From NCBI GenBank assembly GCA_036271795.1, contig DATAZY010000066.1:1-19409 (forward strand): a stretch of DNA of 19,409 nucleotides, in the 5' to 3' direction. The translations under genes and the position numbers were made by a program. Shown here in pieces: positions 14,809-19,409 of this stretch (positions are counted from its first letter, which is position 1; every line of letters begins with the position of its first letter). Under the pieces are notes generated by a model. That model was not told where the DNA came from. It searched no databases and worked only from the letters and a program-made list of their open reading frames with translations. This DNA comes from Galbitalea sp036271795 (GTDB lineage Bacteria; Actinomycetota; Actinomycetes; Actinomycetales; Microbacteriaceae).

Positions 14809-14973
14809 CTACTCATCGAGCTTCTTGTTGACCGCATCGGCCTCGCGGACATCCTTCTCGACGGTGGCCTGGCTGTCTGCGGTCTCGCCCCCGTCAAGTT
14901 CGTCGTCGGCGTCGCTTCCGACAACGGGGATAGCGCCGGCTGGAACGATCGGCAGGATGGGGTTGTTCGACAT
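14809..14973 (-). CDS. Small acidic protein of 54 residues, function unknown
   Basis: A short protein starting MSNNPILPIVPAGAIPVVGS, followed by an acidic, charged, probably disordered tail that ends NKKLDE. The ATG at 14973 has an AAAGGA ribosome-binding site six bases upstream. An in-frame extension to 15045 is unlikely because the site sits exactly before this ATG. It is convergent with the oxidoreductase gene, with only 12 bases between the two stop codons, and lies downstream (same strand) of the deacetylase gene's hairpin. I recognise no domain; no function is claimed. Confidence 0.7.
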   Translation of the reverse strand: MSNNPILPIVPAGAIPVVGSDADDELDGGETADSQATVEKDVREADAVNKKLDE

Positions 14974-15137
14974 TTCGTGTCCTTTCGTTCCTTTTAGACA
15001 ACGCCGCACACGGGGCCAATGTAAGGGGTTGCAAAACCTGGGCATGACGGTTTGGATACGCGGCGCTCCTCACACAACAACGAGGATGTCGCGCCTCCGG
15101 ACCGATCGGGCGGCGCGACATCCTCGTTGCAACGCGT
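14974..15137. other. Short intergenic region with promoter for the 54-aa gene
   Basis: The 164 bases between the small acidic gene and the deacetylase gene contain the strong hairpin listed separately and, on the minus strand near 15020, a TACATT -10-like box about 50 bases before the small gene's ATG. No matching -35 was seen. The rest shows no coding potential. Confidence 0.35.
15078..15129 (-). terminator. Perfect 18-bp hairpin after the deacetylase gene
   Basis: The arms at 15078-15095 (CAACGAGGATGTCGCGCC) and 15112-15129 are exact reverse complements, 18 of 18, with a 16-base loop (15096-15111). It begins eight bases beyond the TAG stop of the large deacetylase gene. Such a long GC-rich stem directly after a gene is the usual form of actinobacterial intrinsic terminator; the U-tract is lacking, as often seen in this group. 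Confidence 0.8.
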
Positions 15138-18100
15138 CTACTTTTTCAGGTGGATGACCAACTTCTTGCTGGTGGAGGCCTTCAGGGTCTTCGATCCGAT
15201 GAACTTGGCCTTCACCGTCATCTTCTTCACTGACTTGTCGAGCTTGGGCAGCGTCAGCACGATTTTGCCGGAGCGTGCCGCCGTGAGAGACAACGTCCTC
15301 ACCTTCTTGCCGTTCACGGTGATCACGATCTTGCCCTTCGCCACCACCTTGCTGCCGACGATGTGCACCTTCACCTGCACTGTGCGTACCGAGGGCTTCT
15401 TCGCGTGGGCGCCGGTGACCTTCGCAGCAAGAGTCGTGCTGCTGGTGACCTTGCTCAGCGTGATGGTTGTTTTCGCCTTGCTCACAGTCAGGGTCTCGGT
15501 GGCCGAGGTGCCGGCAAGCGCACCGGTGCCGCCCGCGTAGCTCGCCACGATGGCGTGCGTGCCGACTGCGAGCGTCTTCGACAGCTGAACCGTCGCCTGA
15601 CCCGCGATCAGCATCGCCGTCTTGTAGGCTTTGCCGTCAACCGTGACGGTGACCATACCCAGCGCGGCCTTGCCGCCCGCCGTCACCGTCACGTGGGCTG
15701 ATCCCGCCTGGAGATACGCGACCTTGGCCGGGTCGATCGACAGCGTCACCTTCGACGCTGGGATCACCACGCCCTTCGGGATCGACAGTGACGAAACCGC
15801 CGAAACGTGCCCGGCAACATCCGTCGACTCGAACTGCAACGTCTGGGCCGCAGTACTCACGCTGAACGGACTGTTGTACGCCGTCCAGGCTCCCGCACCA
15901 ATCCGCCAGACGGTGGATGCGACACCGGAGCCGACATCCGCCGACTTCACCGTCACCGTTCGCGTCGTCGAATTGAAGGTTGCGCTTACTGTCGGATTCG
16001 CGAGGTCGACCAGTGCGGACAATGAACCAGCCGCGATAGTCGCCGTCGAGGTACGGTACCGAATCGTGACCGTACCGGTTGGCAGGCTGACCGGGCTCGA
16101 GTAGTTCGACCAGGTCGTTCCATTGAAGGAGTACTGAACCGTCTCACCGGACTTGAGCGCTCCGGAGGTGAGTGTCACAGCCGGTGCAGTGATGTACCAG
16201 CCGTTGGCTCCGTTCGGAGCGACCGGAGAGATCGTCGCGGTAACGCTCGCGCCGGGCGCGAGAGACACCGGCGAACTCGTGTTACCGGCGACATCCGTTG
16301 CCCGGAACTGCAGCGAGATGGAACCAGTGCCGACCGAGGTCGGACCGGTGTATGTCGCCCACGCTCCACCGTTGACGCTCACCTGCGTTGACGCAACACC
16401 GGAGTTGGTGTCGGTCGCGGTGACGCTGTAGGTACGCGTCGAGGTGATGAAGGATGGCGTCACCGTCGGTGCAGTGGTGTCGGTCTTGAAGCTCAGCGTG
16501 TGCGTCGCCTCAGTGACACCAGCGCCGATTGTCCGGTAGCTGAGTGTCGCCGAACCCTGCGGAACCGTAACCGGACCGGTGTAGGTGACCCAGGTGGTGC
16601 CGTTGTACGAGTACTGCGTCACCTGGTCGGCGCTCGGCGAACCAAGCGATGCGGCACCGGTCGAGAGTGTCACAACCGGAGCTGTCTTGTACCAACCTGA
16701 GGCTCCGTCGGGAGCCGCAGGCACAACCGCCGCGGAGGTGATCGCACCGGCCTTCAGCGCGACCACAGTGGAGAGGTTGCCGGCGACATCGGTTGCCTGG
16801 AACTCGAGCGACAGCGACGCGTTACCGATCGCAACCGGTGTCGAGTACGTTGTCCACGCGCCACCGGGCATCCGGACCTTGATGCCGCCAACGGTGGATG
16901 TGGCATCCGTGGCCGTCGCGCTCCAGGTACGAGTCACCGAGTTGAATGCCGGGATGACCGTGGGTGCATCCAGATCCACCCGGAACGACAGCGTATGAGT
17001 TGCCTCAGTCGTGGCACCGATGACAGTGCGATACGAGAGCGTCGACGTGCCTGACGGGATCGTAATTGCTCCCGTGTAGGTGAACCACGTCGACCCATCG
17101 AACGAGTACTGCGTCACAGCTCCGCCGCCGATTGCGCTCGCGGTGAGCAGCACGGTTGGATCCACCGTGTACCAGCCGGCGCTGCCGTTAGGACTCGATG
17201 GTGTCACGGCCGCAGTCGTGGTCGGAATCGTCGGGTTGCCGATGGTGAGGGGAACAACCGTCGAGACGTTGCCCGCGGAATCCGTTGCGCGGAACTGTAG
17301 CGACTGCGGCCCCGGGGCCGTCGTCGGGCCAGGGTACTGGATCCACGCACCGCCGTTGATGCTCTCTTCGATGCTGACAACACCCGAGCCGGGGGCCGGA
17401 TCAGTCGCGGTCGCGCTGTAGGAGTACGTCGTTGCGCCGTAGACCGGGGTCACGACGGGTGGTGTGGTGTCGACGGAGAAGACTCCAACTGCCCGCGTCG
17501 CCTCGGTGTAGCCCGCACCCAGGGTGCGGTACGAGACCGTCCACACTCCATCCGGAACCACGATCGGAACCGAGTAGGTGTTCCAGGTCGCGCCGCCGTC
17601 ATACGAGTACTGGGTGACCTGGCCGGGTCCTGGCGTGCCTGCGGTGAGCGTCACCACAGGGTGCGTCTTGTACCAACCAACCAGACCGTCCCAGGTTGCG
17701 GGCGAGACGGTTGCCGTCGTGACGGCGCCCTCGCTGATGGTCACGACAGGCGAGATGTTGCCCGCCACGTCGATCGCGCGAAACTCCAGGGTCAGCGAGC
17801 CGTTGTCGGTCGCCGTTGGCCCGGGGTAGGCGTTCCACGTCGTGCCACCGTCGCTGGAGAACTGGATGGTGTTCGGTCCCGAGGTCGGGTCGCTGCCGAA
17901 CGCGCTGTACGTGCGATTCCCATCGAACGCCGCGATCACCGTTGGCAGGTCGGTGTCGACGGCGAAGTTGATCGTGTTCGCGGTCTCCGTCTGCGTCGCC
18001 GTACTAGAGCGGTACTCGAACGTGGTCTTGTTGGTGGGGATGGTCACGGCCGCCGTGTAGGTCAGCCAGGTCGTGCCGCCGTCGAGCGAGTACTGCGTGG

Positions 18101-19409
18101 TCGTCGGTGATCCGGTGTTCGAGGCACTCAGCGTCACCGTCGGCTGTGTCTTGTACCAGCCGTTCGAACCGTCAGGCGCGGCGGGACTGAGGGTGGCTGT
18201 CGTGACGAGCGGCGTCACCGCTGGCGCGATGGAGTAGTCGTCCGTCGTGATCGTGCCGTTGGAGAACAGGTTCAGGCCGAAATCGATGCCGTCGTAGCCG
18301 GCCGGGATGACCGGTGTCGCCCAGCTGGCGTCGGTCCATCCGGACTCCGGTCCGAAATAGGGACTCGAGTCCCAGTACACCCAGGCGCCGGATGTCGTGC
18401 GCAAATAGACCTCGAACTGGGTATCTGCGGTCGATTCATACCAGGTGCCCAATTGATAGGCAGTGCCGGGTGTCGCCGTCGGAGCACAGGTGCCGAGATC
18501 GAGTTGTGGCATGACCTTCGCGTCGCCGTCGGTGTACCCGGTCACTGTGAGCTGTGCCGCGACGCTGCCGGTGTGGCCGGGGGAGACCGTCGCCCAGGTG
18601 GCCGTGTTCGTTCCGTATCCGGCCTCCTGCCAGCAGGTGGGCAAGCTGGTCGATGGGTCGATGGTCTCAAGGCTCGGGTTGTTGATGGTGTCCGTAGCGG
18701 TGGGCGGCGGCACTGTGACAGCTGGCTTGGTGCTGCCGCCAATTACCTGGCCAACGGTCTTCACCGTTGTGCCGTTCGCGGACTGCGTGGCGAGCCAGGT
18801 GATGAACTGCTGGAACAGCTCCGGCGTCACGGCGAGCGGGTCGCAGTCGGCGTCGCAGATGTGGTGGAAGGTCAGGATGACCCAACCGCCGCCGTTGCTC
18901 TGCGCGTTTGTGACGGTCGACTCGAGGTCGGCGAGGGTCCAGGTGTCGTCCGCCTCATCGAGAGCGGCGAGCTCATAGGCGTTGGCCGGTGGGATGGATT
19001 CGGCGTACTCGCAGCCGGCGCATCCGAAGCTGGACTGAATGTCACCGAGGTTGCGTGCACTGTTATATCCGCAGGTCTTGGCGAGGCCGTCGATCGTGGC
19101 ATTGGTGTCTGCGAACGGGTAGGCGAAGCTCTGCACCGGGTAGCCCCAGCTCAGCAGCGTGTCGCGGTCGAGGCAGATTTCACGCTCGGCTTCCGCCGTG
19201 GACAGCGTGGGAAGGTCGGGGTGGTTGACCGTGTGGCCGCCGATTTCGTTGCCGTTCGCGTAGAGGTACGCGAGGTTGGCCTGGGTCTGGTAGCCGGGAA
19301 GGCCGATCGTTCCCGAGTTTGTGTAGTACGTGCCGTGCATTCCGGCGGCCTGCATGATCGGCGCGGCGGTCACCGTGTCGGCGTTGCCATCATCAAACGT
19401 GAGGCTCAC
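15138..19409 (-). CDS. Giant NodB-type polysaccharide deacetylase with tandem Ig-like modules, 5' end outside window
   Basis: At least 1423 residues are visible; the 5' end and presumably the signal peptide lie beyond base 19409. The visible part opens just before the TFDDG catalytic motif, so the first codon shown (GTG) is internal. The carbohydrate-esterase family 4 (NodB) domain covers about 1-225: TFDDG (4-8), metal-binding HTVNH (59-63), FAYPF (96-99) and LTFHHI (179-184). A jelly-roll-like domain (about 240-398), perhaps carbohydrate-binding, follows. Five tandem modules of 159-168 residues start near 401, 563, 731, 890 and 1056. Each has a GWY-x-T-x-P-x-V-x-L opening, a QYS-x-DG-x-TW-x-Y strand and an LEFRATDVAGN motif, resembling Ig-like/OmpL47-type surface repeats. 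Two C-terminal Ig-like domains (about 1213-1423) end in a lysine-rich tail with no LPxTG anchor. It probably acts on cell-surface or environmental polysaccharide, with the repeats as stalk or glycan-binding array. Confidence 0.92.
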   Translation of the reverse strand: MSLTFDDGNADTVTAAPIMQAAGMHGTYYTNSGTIGLPGYQTQANLAYLYANGNEIGGHTVNHPDLPTLSTAEAEREICLDRDTLLSWGYPVQSFAYPFADTNATIDGLAKTCGYNSARNLGDIQSSFGCAGCEYAESIPPANAYELAALDEADDTWTLADLESTVTNAQSNGGGWVILTFHHICDADCDPLAVTPELFQQFITWLATQSANGTTVKTVGQVIGGSTKPAVTVPPPTATDTINNPSLETIDPSTSLPTCWQEAGYGTNTATWATVSPGHTGSVAAQLTVTGYTDGDAKVMPQLDLGTCAPTATPGTAYQLGTWYESTADTQFEVYLRTTSGAWVYWDSSPYFGPESGWTDASWATPVIPAGYDGIDFGLNLFSNGTITTDDYSIAPAVTPLVTTATLSPAAPDGSNGWYKTQPTVTLSASNTGSPTTTQYSLDGGTTWLTYTAAVTIPTNKTTFEYRSSTATQTETANTINFAVDTDLPTVIAAFDGNRTYSAFGSDPTSGPNTIQFSSDGGTTWNAYPGPTATDNGSLTLEFRAIDVAGNISPVVTISEGAVTTATVSPATWDGLVGWYKTHPVVTLTAGTPGPGQVTQYSYDGGATWNTYSVPIVVPDGVWTVSYRTLGAGYTEATRAVGVFSVDTTPPVVTPVYGATTYSYSATATDPAPGSGVVSIEESINGGAWIQYPGPTTAPGPQSLQFRATDSAGNVSTVVPLTIGNPTIPTTTAAVTPSSPNGSAGWYTVDPTVLLTASAIGGGAVTQYSFDGSTWFTYTGAITIPSGTSTLSYRTVIGATTEATHTLSFRVDLDAPTVIPAFNSVTRTWSATATDATSTVGGIKVRMPGGAWTTYSTPVAIGNASLSLEFQATDVAGNLSTVVALKAGAITSAAVVPAAPDGASGWYKTAPVVTLSTGAASLGSPSADQVTQYSYNGTTWVTYTGPVTVPQGSATLSYRTIGAGVTEATHTLSFKTDTTAPTVTPSFITSTRTYSVTATDTNSGVASTQVSVNGGAWATYTGPTSVGTGSISLQFRATDVAGNTSSPVSLAPGASVTATISPVAPNGANGWYITAPAVTLTSGALKSGETVQYSFNGTTWSNYSSPVSLPTGTVTIRYRTSTATIAAGSLSALVDLANPTVSATFNSTTRTVTVKSADVGSGVASTVWRIGAGAWTAYNSPFSVSTAAQTLQFESTDVAGHVSAVSSLSIPKGVVIPASKVTLSIDPAKVAYLQAGSAHVTVTAGGKAALGMVTVTVDGKAYKTAMLIAGQATVQLSKTLAVGTHAIVASYAGGTGALAGTSATETLTVSKAKTTITLSKVTSSTTLAAKVTGAHAKKPSVRTVQVKVHIVGSKVVAKGKIVITVNGKKVRTLSLTAARSGKIVLTLPKLDKSVKKMTVKAKFIGSKTLKASTSKKLVIHLKK
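15774..18209 (-). repeat. Five tandem repeat modules inside the deacetylase gene
   Basis: Five consecutive in-frame modules of about 477-504 bases, about 2.4 kb in total, are recognisable at protein level. Each contains a GWY-type half and a DVAGN-type half. Conserved strings such as GWYKT, TQYSYDG and FRATDVAGN recur, but the units are clearly diverged, so the array is old or under selection for variation. The DNA similarity could still allow recombination that changes repeat number. Confidence 0.85.

Noticed and set aside
15774..18209. CRISPR-like or transposon-like repeats in the deacetylase region
   Set aside because: Repeats are about 480 bases, in-frame, diverged and protein-coding; no short identical repeats with spacers.

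Overview
The window looks like chromosomal DNA from a high-GC Gram-positive actinobacterium, most likely a member of the Microbacteriaceae. The support is high GC, frequent GTG starts, a DUF222/HNH protein of the actinobacterial '13E12 repeat' type, a DUF6457 gene between mobA and moeA, and a very large secreted NodB-type deacetylase. Lineage is inferred from gene content and protein style, not from a marker search.

Layout, left to right. (1) 2-1438 (+): 3' part of gatB, a housekeeping tRNA-amidation gene. (2) 1530-4688 (-): a compact three-gene operon, read right to left as SIR2-like protein, HerA-type ATPase and a 69-aa KTSC-domain protein, with gaps of 1 and 2 nt. The first two genes match the architecture of the SIR2-HerA (Nezha) antiphage systems. 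The tightly attached KTSC gene is not part of the two-gene systems I know, so it is the best candidate for something undescribed here. (3) 4944-6781: an unrecognised three-helix membrane protein (+), a frameshifted remnant (-) and a small HEAT/LRV-like protein (-). This is accessory-looking DNA. (4) 7033-9231 (+): a LysE/RhtB exporter and a DUF222-HNH nuclease-like protein. (5) 9357-14796: a molybdenum-enzyme cluster made of two divergent transcription units. mobA-DUF6457-moeA (-) build and insert the molybdenum cofactor; fdhD and an FdhF/YdeP-type oxidoreductase (+) sulfurate and use it. (6) 14809-14973 (-): a 54-aa acidic protein. (7) 15138-19409 (-): a protein of more than 1400 aa whose 5' end lies beyond the window, with a NodB deacetylase domain, a jelly-roll-like domain, five tandem modules of about 160 residues and C-terminal Ig-like domains. 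An 18-bp perfect hairpin lies just after its stop codon.

How the parts work together: the SIR2-HerA-KTSC operon is predicted to be an abortive-infection type defence unit. The molybdenum cluster is a self-contained route from molybdopterin to a dinucleotide-cofactor enzyme, because it holds nucleotidyl transfer (MobA), Mo insertion (MoeA), cofactor sulfuration (FdhD) and the apo-enzyme. No rRNA, tRNA, CRISPR array or insertion sequence was recognised.
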